NCBI RefSeq assembly: GCF_004364805.1
Contig: NZ_SOAP01000002.1
Location: 1,178,001-1,242,000 of the forward strand
Direction of reading: 5' to 3'
Length of the DNA stretch: 64,000 nt
Source of the DNA: Pelagimonas phthalicica
GTDB lineage: Bacteria > Pseudomonadota > Alphaproteobacteria > Rhodobacterales > Rhodobacteraceae
The position numbers and the translations under genes are program-made. Shown here piece by piece: positions 27,594-36,287 of the stretch (position 1 is the first letter of the stretch; the number at the start of each line of letters is the position of its first letter). The notes below the pieces were generated by a model. It searched no databases and had not been told where the DNA came from. It saw only the letters and a program-made list of their open reading frames with translations.

Positions 27594-28703
27594 GTGTCTA
27601 CAAATACGGTTATTGTCGCAACAACAAGCCTGGCGCAGCGAAATCAAATTGCGACTTTGGTGAATGGGCTGAAGGATTTTGTCGTCATTGCGAAAACGGG
27701 TGATCTGATGAACACTTACACGCATGTCGAGGAAAAAGTACCGAACGTCGTCTTGATATCGGAACCTCTGGCTAGCCTGCCAGAATTTGAAGTAATGCGG
27801 GCGCTGTTTGCGACGCTTGACGTGAGATGGCTGGTATTAACCAGCCTTGGCGCATCGCATCGTTCCAAGTCATCTATCAATCCTGGATCCGACTTGTTTT
27901 CGATTCCAGGAAATTCAAGCGCGGCAGTGATTGAAGGACAACTCAGAAGCCTGACACGCCACGGACGCCACAGCTTGTCACCCATCTCACGAGAACGCAG
28001 CCTTAGGAACCGCAAACCCGTAGCAGATCCCACGACATCCAGCGCACCTGGGCCGAAGCTGAAACAAGCCCCTTCAACCGCGCTGCCTGACCGGATAACT
28101 ACCCAAAACACCCCGATAATCTTGATCGGAGCGAGTACCGGCGGTGTCGATGCGTTGCTGACCGTTTTGGGGAGTTTCCCACATGATTGTCCTCCAACTT
28201 TGATTGTCCAACACACCGGAGCTGGTTTCGGAGAAAGCCTTGCCGGGTTACTGGATCGGCAATGCAAACCCCGAATTGCCCTCAGCAATGGCGAAGCCAC
28301 TTTGGAAAGAGGACAGATAACGATTGGCGCGGGAAATAAGGCCCATTTAATCCTGCAAAACGATGCCCCCGCCCGATCGTTTTCAATGATCGGCGATCCG
28401 GTGTCCGGCCATCTTCCTTCGGTCGATATGCTATTCAAATCCGGTCTTCGATGGGCAGAAAGAATTTCTGCCGCATTACTGACGGGTATGGGTAAGGACG
28501 GTGCCGACGGGCTGCTGCAACTGCGCAAGGCAGGTGCCCGGACTTTTGCACAAGATGAAGCAAGTTCAGTTGTCTTTGGCATGCCCAGAGCCGCCATTGA
28601 AAACGGAGCAGCAACGGCAGTGCTGCCCATCGATAAAATCGGACCCGCTTTGCTTAAAGGCCCTCAAAGCAGTGGCTTACAGCCCAGAAAGGTGCTTTCA
28701 TGA
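27594..28703 (+). CDS. cheB: CheB-type methylesterase with degenerate receiver
   Basis: A 369-residue protein with GTG start after AAAAGGA. The C-terminal esterase has its catalytic triad: S181 in GASTGG, H207 in VQH, D302 in MGKDGADG. The N-terminal 120 residues have the receiver fold length but not its chemistry: the acidic pair is replaced in VIVATTS and the phosphoacceptor position reads ISEP (S56). Phosphorylation by CheA is therefore unlikely, and control must differ from classic CheB. It overlaps cheD by four bases. Confidence 0.9.
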   Translation: MSTNTVIVATTSLAQRNQIATLVNGLKDFVVIAKTGDLMNTYTHVEEKVPNVVLISEPLASLPEFEVMRALFATLDVRWLVLTSLGASHRSKSSINPGSDLFSIPGNSSAAVIEGQLRSLTRHGRHSLSPISRERSLRNRKPVADPTTSSAPGPKLKQAPSTALPDRITTQNTPIILIGASTGGVDALLTVLGSFPHDCPPTLIVQHTGAGFGESLAGLLDRQCKPRIALSNGEATLERGQITIGAGNKAHLILQNDAPARSFSMIGDPVSGHLPSVDMLFKSGLRWAERISAALLTGMGKDGADGLLQLRKAGARTFAQDEASSVVFGMPRAAIENGAATAVLPIDKIGPALLKGPQSSGLQPRKVLS

Positions 28704-29233
28704 CTTTTCAACGAGAAAAACTGGTGAACGTCATTCAAGGCGACTACACGATTTCTGAAGACCCAGAAGCCGTCTTAACCACAGTTTTGGGCTCTTGTAT
28801 TGCTGTTTGCTTGTCGGATCCGCAAAGGGGCATTGGGGGTATGAACCATTTCCTTTTGCCAAATCGAGATGGGGCTGAGGGTGAAAATGTGCGCTATGGT
28901 GCCTATGCCATGGAATTGCTGATCAATGGGCTTCTGAAACAAGGGGCGGACAGAAGCCGTTTGCAGGCCAAAGTTTTTGGCGGCGGAAAAATGATTGGTT
29001 CACTTCAAGACATTGGTAACTCCAACACAAAATTTGCGCGGCAGTTCCTTGCAGACGAAGGCATTCCATGCCTGGCCGAAAGCACAGGGGGAACACAAGC
29101 TCGCCGGATAAGGTTTTGGCCAACTACCGGAAAGGTCAAACAGTTATTGGTCAGCAGCGACGCCGCACGGGTCGAACCTCCGAAACCTGTTCCCGCTGCT
29201 CCCCCCGTGGCTGACGATATCACGCTTTTCTGA
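28700..29233 (+). CDS. cheD: Chemoreceptor glutamine deamidase CheD
   Basis: A 177-residue enzyme that deamidates receptor glutamines. The active-site cysteine is C33 in LGSCIAV and the histidine H50 in GGMNHF; GGGKM is conserved too. The last 20 residues are a proline- and alanine-rich tail ending DDITLF, which may bind another chemotaxis protein. It ends the che operon. Confidence 0.93.
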   Translation: MTFQREKLVNVIQGDYTISEDPEAVLTTVLGSCIAVCLSDPQRGIGGMNHFLLPNRDGAEGENVRYGAYAMELLINGLLKQGADRSRLQAKVFGGGKMIGSLQDIGNSNTKFARQFLADEGIPCLAESTGGTQARRIRFWPTTGKVKQLLVSSDAARVEPPKPVPAAPPVADDITLF

Positions 29234-29325
29234 TCACATCCCCTAAGGGTTTGATCAAAGCTGCCCATCTGCCTCATGGGATGGCGGCGCTTTGCATGAT
29301 ATGCCAACCTGAGAAGGAGCATCTC

Positions 29326-31494
29326 ATGAAGTCCCCCACCCTCCCCTATTCCAAAGATCTCGTGCTTGTTGGGGGCGGACATACGCATGCATTGGTGTTG
29401 CGTAAATGGGCTATGCAGCCACTACCAGGCGCGCGATTGACCGTTATCAATCCGGCCCCGACCGCGCCTTATTCTGGCATGTTACCCGGTTTTCTGGCGG
29501 GGCATTACAGCCGCGAAGAGCTGGACATAGATCTCGTTCGGCTTGCTCGACTGGCCGGCGCTCGGCTCATTCTGGGCAAGGCTACTGGCATCGACATCCA
29601 ACGCAAATGCATCAAGGTTTCGGGGCGGCCAGATATCGCCTTTGACACAGCCTCAGTTGACATCGGCATCACCAGTGACCTGCCCGACCTCAAAGGCTTC
29701 ACTGACTTCGCCATTCCTGCAAAACCGCTGGGGCCATTTGCGCAAGCTTGGCAAAATTACCTGTCCAAATCCGGTCCCGCCGCGGTAGCTTTAATTGGCG
29801 GCGGTGTTGCAGGCGTAGAGATCACACTGGCCTTGGCCCATGCTCTCAAATCACACGGGCGGGCCGCCAAAATTCATCTCATTGAAAGAAAATCTGTACT
29901 CGAAGGTCTACGCAGTGCCTCGAAAACGAAACTACTGGCGCGACTGAGTGATTTTTCCGTCCATTTGCATGAGCACAGCCACGTTCAAGAGATCACTGGA
30001 TCTGGGATCACCCTGCAAAACAAAGAGTTTGTTCCGGCAGAATTCATCTGTGGTGCCGCCGGAGCCAGAGCTCAGGATTGGCTGACCCAAACCGGCTTGG
30101 ATTTACATGAGGGTTTCATTGCCATCTCCCCCACCTTGCAAAGCTCCCACCCCGAGATCTTTGCCACCGGCGATTGTGCCCATATGACAGCCACCCCTCG
30201 CCCCAAGGCAGGTGTCTACGCCGTGCGTCAGGCACCGGTGCTTTATGAAAACCTGCGCCGCCAGTTGGCTGGCCGCGGTGATCTGGTCCTCTATTCCCCG
30301 CAAACGGATTACCTCAAACTCATTTCTTTAGGGGGCAAAGCTGCCCTTGGCGAACGGTTCGGCATGGTATTTCAAGGGCCCTCGATCTGGAAACTCAAGA
30401 ACCATATCGATCAATCCTTTATGGCAAAATTCCGCGATCTTCCTGTTGCAAAGCCCGAGAAACTGCCCTCTCCCAGAGCTCTTGGTGCGGCGGAGGTCTT
30501 GGGGGACAAACCCATGTGCGGCGGTTGTGGGTCCAAGATCGGGCAATCCGCCTTGGCCCGTTCGTTACAAACCTTGCCTGCCACAACGCGTCAGGATGTA
30601 ACCCCTTTACCCGGCGATGACGCGGCCCTGATCCAAACCGGCGGGGTCAAGCAAGTTATGACAACAGACCACCTGCGCGCCCTTGTCGAAGACCCGGTGA
30701 CCATGACACGGATCGCCGCCAATCACGCTTTGGGGGATATCTGGGCCATGGGGGCCCTGCCACAGGCTGCCACCGCCACTCTCATCCTTCCTAGGCTGTC
30801 AGAGCTTTTGGCCGAAAGAACACTGCGCGAAATCATGCAAACGGCCCACGCCTGCATGGCCGAGGCCGGGGCGGCGATCGTTGGCGGGCACAGCTCTTTT
30901 GGCGCGGAAACGACAATCGGTTTCGGCATCACCGGCCTGTGCAACACGCCCCCCATAACTCTGTCCGGGGCACAGCCGGGGCATCACTTGATCTTGACCA
31001 AGCCAGTGGGCAGCGGCGTGATTATGGCAGCAGACATGCAAGGCTTGGCGAAAGGTGCATGGGTGAGCAACGCCATGGCTCACATGCAGATCTCGCAGGC
31101 CAAGGCCAGCCAGATCCTGTGCCAAGCCAGTGCCATGACAGATGTTACCGGCTTTGGACTGGTGGGACATTTGATGAATATTTGCCAAAATTCCAATTGC
31201 GGCGCGACGCTTTGGTTGGACAAGGTCCCGCTACTGGACGGTGCGCTGGTTCTGTCCGAGCAAGGCATCAAATCGACGCTTTTCCCACAGAACAGAGAGA
31301 TTTTGCCTAAGGCCCCTCACAGCGCGCGCGCCGATTTGATGTTTGATCCGCAAACAGCGGGCGGTTTGTTGGCGGCTATCCCTGTAAACGCCGAAGAAAC
31401 GTTAGAGCGGTTGCGTGCGGAGGGCTATGAGGCTGCAATTATTGGAGAAATGACCGATCAGATCGGTCACATTTCTATTTCCGAAAGCACCTGA
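29326..31494 (+). CDS. selD: FAD-dependent oxidoreductase fused to selenophosphate synthase
   Basis: A 722-residue fusion. Residues 1-370 are an NDH-2-like pyridine nucleotide-disulfide oxidoreductase (LVLVGGGHTHALVL and a second GGGVAGVEITLAL dinucleotide site, then FATGDCA). Residues 390-722 are SelD, which makes selenophosphate from selenide and ATP. The catalytic C401 and K404 are in MCGGCGSKIG, and DDAA, GGHS and TDVTGFGLVGH follow. AAGGAG precedes the chosen ATG. It converges on selU and overlaps its 3' end by 28 bases. Together they supply 2-selenouridine in tRNA; the oxidoreductase part may reduce the selenium donor. Confidence 0.93.
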   Translation: MKSPTLPYSKDLVLVGGGHTHALVLRKWAMQPLPGARLTVINPAPTAPYSGMLPGFLAGHYSREELDIDLVRLARLAGARLILGKATGIDIQRKCIKVSGRPDIAFDTASVDIGITSDLPDLKGFTDFAIPAKPLGPFAQAWQNYLSKSGPAAVALIGGGVAGVEITLALAHALKSHGRAAKIHLIERKSVLEGLRSASKTKLLARLSDFSVHLHEHSHVQEITGSGITLQNKEFVPAEFICGAAGARAQDWLTQTGLDLHEGFIAISPTLQSSHPEIFATGDCAHMTATPRPKAGVYAVRQAPVLYENLRRQLAGRGDLVLYSPQTDYLKLISLGGKAALGERFGMVFQGPSIWKLKNHIDQSFMAKFRDLPVAKPEKLPSPRALGAAEVLGDKPMCGGCGSKIGQSALARSLQTLPATTRQDVTPLPGDDAALIQTGGVKQVMTTDHLRALVEDPVTMTRIAANHALGDIWAMGALPQAATATLILPRLSELLAERTLREIMQTAHACMAEAGAAIVGGHSSFGAETTIGFGITGLCNTPPITLSGAQPGHHLILTKPVGSGVIMAADMQGLAKGAWVSNAMAHMQISQAKASQILCQASAMTDVTGFGLVGHLMNICQNSNCGATLWLDKVPLLDGALVLSEQGIKSTLFPQNREILPKAPHSARADLMFDPQTAGGLLAAIPVNAEETLERLRAEGYEAAIIGEMTDQIGHISISEST

Positions 31495-32525
31495 GCAACC
31501 CTTTCAGCCGCGATGTCCATCTCAGAATCGTTGAGCTCAGCCAATTCAATCTTGCTTAGAACTTGTGGGGCAAAGGCTTTCATGCATTTGTCATAGGCCG
31601 GATCATAATGGTCTGTCGCCAAAGACTGACACAGCGCCTGTTTCTCACCGGCCTGAATGAGAGCCTCCCAGCGGTCAACAAGGTCATGTCCGCGATGGAA
31701 ACGCAGCGGTTGCAACCGTTCCTTCAAGGCGACGCTGTCAGCCAAAACGTCAGAATAGGCCTGAGACAAATAGCGTGATCGCGCCTGAACTGCGGCCGAA
31801 AGCTCGATCCAGGGCGCCGCTTTCATCGCCCCCCACAACGCAGGCGGCAAATTCAGTACACCGATCTTACTGCTTTCCGCCTCGACCAGAACGGGTTTGT
31901 CTGGCGACAGGTGCGCCAGGGCTTGGACCAACCTGGTCTCAAACATCTTTTGGCTTGGTTGCCCCCCGGCCCTCGCTCCCAATAGTGAGCCGCGATGCTG
32001 TGCGAGATCCTCTAAATCCAGAACTTGCGCGCCCAATTTTCGCGCCCGCAACAAGACCTCGGTTTTGGCGGTCCCGGTGTGCCCCCCCAACTGGACAAGC
32101 TTGAATGGCAACGCCCCCTCATAGAGGTAATGCGTGACCAAACGGCGGTAGGAGCGATAACCACCCTGAACAATCTCCGCCGGCCAGCCAATCTCGCGCA
32201 ACATCCAGGTAAAAGAGCCAGAACGCTGCCCACCCCGCCAACAATATACCAAGGGCCGCCATCCGCCCTCGTTCACCGACAGGGTTTCCTCGATATGAGC
32301 CGCCGCATTGCGAAACACCAAAGCAGCCCCAAGTTTGCGCGCCTTGAAGGGGCTTTGCTGTTTGTAGATGGTTCCGACCTCCGCCCGCTCAGCGTCATCC
32401 AGAACCGGCAAATTGATCGCCCCCGGCACATGATCTTCGGCAAATTCCGCCGGACTGCGCACGTCAATGACCTGATCAAAGGAATGATCAAGGAACGCCT
32501 GCAATGTCTTTAGTTCCAACCCCAT
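31467..32525 (-). CDS. selU: tRNA 2-selenouridine synthase (SelU/MnmH)
   Basis: A 352-residue enzyme that replaces sulfur by selenium at U34 of tRNAs for Lys, Glu and Gln. The N-terminal rhodanese domain holds the catalytic cysteine (C95 in YCWRGGQRS). A P-loop domain follows with GGHTGTAKTE (147-156), an unusual but family-typical Walker A, and the C-terminus is helical. The ATG ending at 32525 was preferred over a TTG 21 bases upstream; neither has a strong ribosome site. Dependence on SelD explains the convergent neighbour. Confidence 0.93.
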   Translation of the reverse strand: MGLELKTLQAFLDHSFDQVIDVRSPAEFAEDHVPGAINLPVLDDAERAEVGTIYKQQSPFKARKLGAALVFRNAAAHIEETLSVNEGGWRPLVYCWRGGQRSGSFTWMLREIGWPAEIVQGGYRSYRRLVTHYLYEGALPFKLVQLGGHTGTAKTEVLLRARKLGAQVLDLEDLAQHRGSLLGARAGGQPSQKMFETRLVQALAHLSPDKPVLVEAESSKIGVLNLPPALWGAMKAAPWIELSAAVQARSRYLSQAYSDVLADSVALKERLQPLRFHRGHDLVDRWEALIQAGEKQALCQSLATDHYDPAYDKCMKAFAPQVLSKIELAELNDSEMDIAAERVAQVLSEIEM

Positions 32526-32672
32526 AAGTCCCGGTTTAGCTGCCAAGCACTACACTGCAAAGGAAAATCAAAAATTGTTTGGCGAAGGCGGAATTTTCTT
32601 CAAAAAGCCTCTGGACACTCCATGACAGCTCGTTTAGACCGCCCCTCACCCGAAGGACAGACCTTCACCCGT

Positions 32673-32747
32673 GCCCGGGTAGCTCAGGGGTAGAGCAGTG
32701 GATTGAAAATCCTCGTGTCGGTGGTTCGATTCCGCCCCCGGGCACCA
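32673..32747 (+). tRNA. tRNA-Phe (GAA)
   Basis: A 75-base cloverleaf with seven-pair acceptor stem (GCCCGGG/CCCGGGC), D stem GCTC/GAGC, anticodon loop TTGAAAA (anticodon GAA), T arm GGTGG-TTCGATT-CCGCC, and an encoded CCA. The anticodon stem has one T-T mismatch. Its 3' end is the left attachment repeat of the accessory island. Confidence 0.97.
32734..32747 (+). repeat. Left attachment repeat (attL), in tRNA-Phe 3' end
   Basis: GCCCCCGGGCACCA, the last 14 bases of tRNA-Phe, recurs exactly at 53934-53947. This is the classic layout of a tRNA-targeted integration. Confidence 0.8.
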
Positions 32748-32890
32748 TTTGTCCAAAATACATACGGACTTCCGCCCCTAAAGGCTTGATTTCATTAGAT
32801 GTAGTGTAATCCCGCGTTCAGCTGGAATCGGCCAGTCTGGACAAGGGATTCCCGTCTCATGTGGGGCACGCATCTGTGGCTCGGCGGCAG

Positions 32891-32922
32891 CTTTGAGACA
32901 GATCAGCGCTACCTTTGAGACA
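32891..32922. repeat. Two direct CTTTGAGACA repeats
   Basis: CTTTGAGACA occurs at 32891-32900 and 32913-32922, 22 bases apart, in the 210-base gap after tRNA-Phe. Short direct repeats of this spacing are seen at the ends of IS21-type elements, but no transposase or second end is present. The rest of the gap holds nothing recognisable. Confidence 0.35.
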
Positions 32923-32957
32923 CGAAATCTGGATTTTTAACGCTTCTGACCGTTTTC

Positions 32958-33170
32958 TCAGCGCCAATCGTCGCCAGCTTTGACCTTTTCAACCTTGCTG
33001 ATCGTCACAACCGTTCGCTCCTCAACCACACGCGCGCCTCCGCAGGTTTGGCATCGCCGCACAGTGGTCACACCATCGTAGACACTGCGGCGATCCTCGA
33101 CACCGGAACCATTGCACCTGGGGCAAACAATGATCTGGTACTTTTGGGAAAACGGGGCGGCGTCACTCAT
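32958..33170 (-). CDS. Small zinc-ribbon phage protein
   Basis: A 70-residue protein with two CxxC pairs (CPRCNGSG and CQTCGG), the DnaJ-type CxxCxGxG zinc knuckle arrangement. The start has GGAGG six bases upstream; an earlier in-frame ATG does not. It is the last gene of the leftward tail operon, next to the tRNA. Small zinc ribbons of this sort are common phage accessory proteins; function unknown. Confidence 0.7.
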   Translation of the reverse strand: MSDAAPFSQKYQIIVCPRCNGSGVEDRRSVYDGVTTVRRCQTCGGARVVEERTVVTISKVEKVKAGDDWR

Positions 33171-33241
33171 TTCAATCCTCCGCGACACTTTCTTGGGCGA
33201 ATTTGCCTGCCCGAGCACCTGCACGGACAGACAAATTGAAT

Positions 33242-33427
33242 TCACTTTCCCTGACGGGTCACAGCCTCAAGCTTGGTACTTGCTGCGCCAGCGGCATAGG
33301 CGGCTTCCAAAGCGGCTTTGATGTTCCACACCGCGTGTTCCTTGAAGTCCAAACGGTCTGACTTTTGTTCTTCCAAAGTTTCAAGGCGCAAGTGTTTCTC
33401 CGCAATTTCAGCTATCAACTGTTCCAT
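33242..33427 (-). CDS. Small helical phage protein
   Basis: A 61-residue, mostly helical protein (MEQLIAEIAEKHLRLETLEE, then an alanine-rich helix). GGAGAAG precedes the ATG ending at 33427. It lies between the zinc-ribbon and methylase genes in the tail operon. No family recognised. Confidence 0.6.
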   Translation of the reverse strand: MEQLIAEIAEKHLRLETLEEQKSDRLDFKEHAVWNIKAALEAAYAAGAASTKLEAVTRQGK

Positions 33428-33496
33428 TTTTTCTTCTCCAATTTTTGTGCACCAGAGATAGGCGGACACCGGCCCCTTTGAAGTCCTCCAGGATTG

Positions 33497-34336
33497 CTAT
33501 TTCATGTGCATTTCGAGAATGAAATTGCTCACCAACAACTCCCCCCGCGCGCCCCGTGCTTCTCCAGCCTTGGCAATAGAATAGGTCGTTGAAACCGGCG
33601 TCAGCTCAAACGCACCAAAGGTCTCGCGGATTTCGGGAACGTCATTAATCGACATGAGGAAACGCCCCTTGATGCCTTTGAGCTGATGGGCCATGCGGAC
33701 GAACTCATTTCGGTCGAACATGTCTTTGCCGTAATCATCTTCACAGCCCCAATAAGGCGGGTCCAGATAGAACAGTGTGTCCGGGCCATCGTAGCGGGCA
33801 AGGAATTCACAATAGTCGAGACATTCGATCACTACACCTGACAGGCGGGCATGCAGGTCCTCAAGCATTGGCTCAAGCGTCACCAAATTAAAGCGCCCGG
33901 GCCGGTCCTTGCTGACCCCAAAGTTTTTCCCAGAAACCTTCCCGCCAAAGGCAGTGCGTTGCATGTAAAGAAACCGGGCCGCGCGCTCGATGTCGGTGAG
34001 CGTGGCCGGATCTGTGTCCGCCAAGCGGTTGAATTCAGCCCGCGTGGTGATCTGAAACCGCAAGAGCTGTAGGAATTGCGGATAAAGGCGCTGCAATATC
34101 CGAAACAGGTTACTGACTTCTTGGCTGTAGTCGTTGATCACTTCGGCGCGCGGGCGCATTTTGCGGCGCAGGAATATCCCACCCATGCCCACAAATGGCT
34201 CGGCATAGGTCTTGTGCTCGATGCCGTCCAGAATTGCCGTGATGCGTTTGGCCAGATTGCGTTTCCCACCAAGGTAAGGCGCGACCGGCAATACCGGGTC
34301 CACCGGCGTCAAGTTTTCGCTTTCAATCATCGTCAT
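33497..34336 (-). CDS. DNA adenine methylase, D12 class (1)
   Basis: A 279-residue N6-adenine methyltransferase. The SAM motif is APYLGGKRNLAKRI with FVGMGGIFLRR, and the catalytic motif is DPPYWG, the DPPY form of D12/Dam enzymes. The start was set at the ATG ending at 34336, within the repeated AAATGACGATG junction; the longer in-frame extension overlaps nothing useful. Phage Dam enzymes usually protect phage DNA from host restriction. A second, divergent member of the same class is encoded 2 kb away. Confidence 0.88.
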   Translation of the reverse strand: MTMIESENLTPVDPVLPVAPYLGGKRNLAKRITAILDGIEHKTYAEPFVGMGGIFLRRKMRPRAEVINDYSQEVSNLFRILQRLYPQFLQLLRFQITTRAEFNRLADTDPATLTDIERAARFLYMQRTAFGGKVSGKNFGVSKDRPGRFNLVTLEPMLEDLHARLSGVVIECLDYCEFLARYDGPDTLFYLDPPYWGCEDDYGKDMFDRNEFVRMAHQLKGIKGRFLMSINDVPEIRETFGAFELTPVSTTYSIAKAGEARGARGELLVSNFILEMHMK

Positions 34337-34470
34337 TTTCGTGTCTTTGGACCGCACCCTGATCAGGGTGGGAGCGGCCATAAGGCTTCTTTGGTCGGCG
34401 GGGTTGAGAGTGAGATTTTGGCCCCGTGTTGCAGGGCGTTGCTGCGCCCTGTGACCTCCCCAATCGGGGA

Positions 34471-35988
34471 TCAAATTTGTGGCAGGCTGACCAATGCGGC
34501 CAGCGGCGTCGCATCAAGACCCAAATGACGCCCTTGCGGCGCACCGATGCCTGCATCTGGGATGTTGACGGAATTGGGATGGATGGTGGTTGTGCCACCA
34601 GATTTTACGAACCCATTTGCCCCCCTCAGGACAGCTCCGCCGATCAAAGTCAGATCGCCACCTGCCTGTTCGACGCCTGCAAATCCGCTATCGGTGATTT
34701 TGAAATCGCGCAGTTCAACCGTGCCACCATAAACCCGAAACCCGCGCTGATTTCCCGAGGACCAAAAACCAAAAACCGTGGCGTTTGCCTGCAACTCCAT
34801 CCCCCCCCGGAAATTCGTTGCCTTCACAGAAACCGTGGTCGGGTCATTGGCTCGGATTTTGGCTTTGTTTGCCTCGCAATTGAGCATTTCGACGGTGGTT
34901 TGTTCCGTGTGATCGCCCAACTGAAACCGCATGCCGGAAACGAAGTTTCGGACCATCGTGCAACCTTGCAGATAGAAGTAACCCGTTCCAATCGAAACGA
35001 AGCCATATTTTCCGTTTTCGCACATGGTGCAAGACGTCAAACGCACATCATTGCCAACACCATGAGGGGCAACTCCGTCTCCGACGTTGAGCGTATAAAG
35101 ACAATGCAACGCGGAATACGCCGCTCCGTTGCCGTTAGTGTTGATCGCATCATCGCCTGCGTCGGAAAACTGAGAACGCAAGCTGTGCCACCGGGCCTGC
35201 ACCATAAGGTCCAAAGCGTCCGCACTGCCTGAGTGACCGATATAGCAATCCTGATCCAGCCCCAGGCAGTAAGACGCCTGCAAAACCGTGTCGCGACCGC
35301 CGCAAATTTCCAAACCGAACAGGCTCACCAGCCCAGTTGCCTCAACCCCTGTATTGGCGCTCGGCAACTCAAATCCAAGGGCTGGGAAAACGTCGTTTGC
35401 GGGCCGCAAATAGAGACCTTGCCCCTCTGGTCCATTCCCAAAAAACCAGCGCCCGGCCTCCGCCCGAACATCGGCCAAATCAACACTGGCCCGCGCAAAG
35501 GGTTTGCGCGGGTCGTTTTCCGCAGACCAAGCCTCGCCGAAGCGCAACAGCCCTCCGTTTGCGTCCAGCTCCCAAACCGCGTTCGGGTCAACGGCAAGGC
35601 TCAGAAAGTAGATACCAGCGCCTGCACTTGAGGCGGAAAAATCACCCGATTGATGGTTGGTCAGCGCCCAAAGCTTGGGGCGAATTCCCGCGTCACCGGG
35701 TTCTTTCCAGGCGCGAATTTCGATGTTGGAAATCGACAGGCCAGCGTGGCAAATAGGGGTCGAAGAACAGCGCAGCCAAAGCACCTTCGGTCCTGACGCC
35801 AGTGCGGCGGCAACCGTTTTATAAGGCGTGCCTGTGGCATCATCGCCCGTGTCCGGGTCAACATAAGCCTCAACACCCGCTCCGGCAGCGGCTAGGGCAT
35901 CCGACAGCCCAACAACCTCGGCGATCTGATGAGTATGAGGCCCGCTTTGTTCGCTTATTGGGGCTGGGACCATTCTATCACGGCTCAT
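34471..35988 (-). CDS. Tail spike / beta-helix adhesin
   Basis: A 505-residue protein, from the ATG ending at 35988 with a GGGGGG stretch upstream. The N-terminal 70 residues look like a capsid- or tail-attachment region. YVDPDTGDDATGTPYKTVAAAL, written in two pieces in the sequence, is the typical entry to a right-handed parallel beta-helix. The remainder is a long succession of short strands rich in G, N and T, including GDDAINTNGNG. Such proteins bind or degrade surface polysaccharides. Host range determinant of the former phage. Confidence 0.75.
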   Translation of the reverse strand: MSRDRMVPAPISEQSGPHTHQIAEVVGLSDALAAAGAGVEAYVDPDTGDDATGTPYKTVAAALASGPKVLWLRCSSTPICHAGLSISNIEIRAWKEPGDAGIRPKLWALTNHQSGDFSASSAGAGIYFLSLAVDPNAVWELDANGGLLRFGEAWSAENDPRKPFARASVDLADVRAEAGRWFFGNGPEGQGLYLRPANDVFPALGFELPSANTGVEATGLVSLFGLEICGGRDTVLQASYCLGLDQDCYIGHSGSADALDLMVQARWHSLRSQFSDAGDDAINTNGNGAAYSALHCLYTLNVGDGVAPHGVGNDVRLTSCTMCENGKYGFVSIGTGYFYLQGCTMVRNFVSGMRFQLGDHTEQTTVEMLNCEANKAKIRANDPTTVSVKATNFRGGMELQANATVFGFWSSGNQRGFRVYGGTVELRDFKITDSGFAGVEQAGGDLTLIGGAVLRGANGFVKSGGTTTIHPNSVNIPDAGIGAPQGRHLGLDATPLAALVSLPQI

Positions 35989-36235
35989 GTTCACCCCCCG
36001 CAGGAGTGACAATAATGGATGGCTGTCCGTTGTGCGACCGGGCGTAGATGCGCTCTGTGCCGCCATAGCCAATCGACGCGGCGTCAAACATGTCGTGATA
36101 AGCTTTGGTATCTGGGGCGGGCGCGGCGTTGCCAAAATGAACCCGTACATTATTGCCGCGTTTCGTTTCCACAAGGGCGGGTCCTTGCCCGACCTCTTGC
36201 CAATTTTCACCTAACGGTATTGCCTGTGTCGGCAT
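35978..36235 (-). CDS. Small phage protein, unknown
   Basis: An 85-residue protein (MPTQAIPLGENWQEVGQGPA) ending in a region that overlaps the spike gene by 11 bases. It starts inside an upstream 26-codon mini-ORF in another frame, suggesting translation by reinitiation. The segment KAYHDMFDAASIGYGGTERI and the glycine-rich end resemble small tail-associated adaptor proteins, without a firm family. Confidence 0.6.
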   Translation of the reverse strand: MPTQAIPLGENWQEVGQGPALVETKRGNNVRVHFGNAAPAPDTKAYHDMFDAASIGYGGTERIYARSHNGQPSIIVTPAGGEHEP

Positions 36236-36287
36236 GCTGAAACCCTTCCCCGTCAATCGTAGCGATGCGTGATTCAAACATCGTCAT
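36207..36287 (-). CDS. 26-codon mini-ORF (MTMF...), coupled
   Basis: Starts at AAATGACGATG, 14 bases before the methylase (2) stop, reads MTMFESRIATIDGEG and onward, and ends within the next gene. The same start sequence opens the mini-ORF at 37011-37073 and the methylase at 34336. It may serve only as a reinitiation leader. Confidence 0.35.
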   Translation of the reverse strand: MTMFESRIATIDGEGFQHADTGNTVR

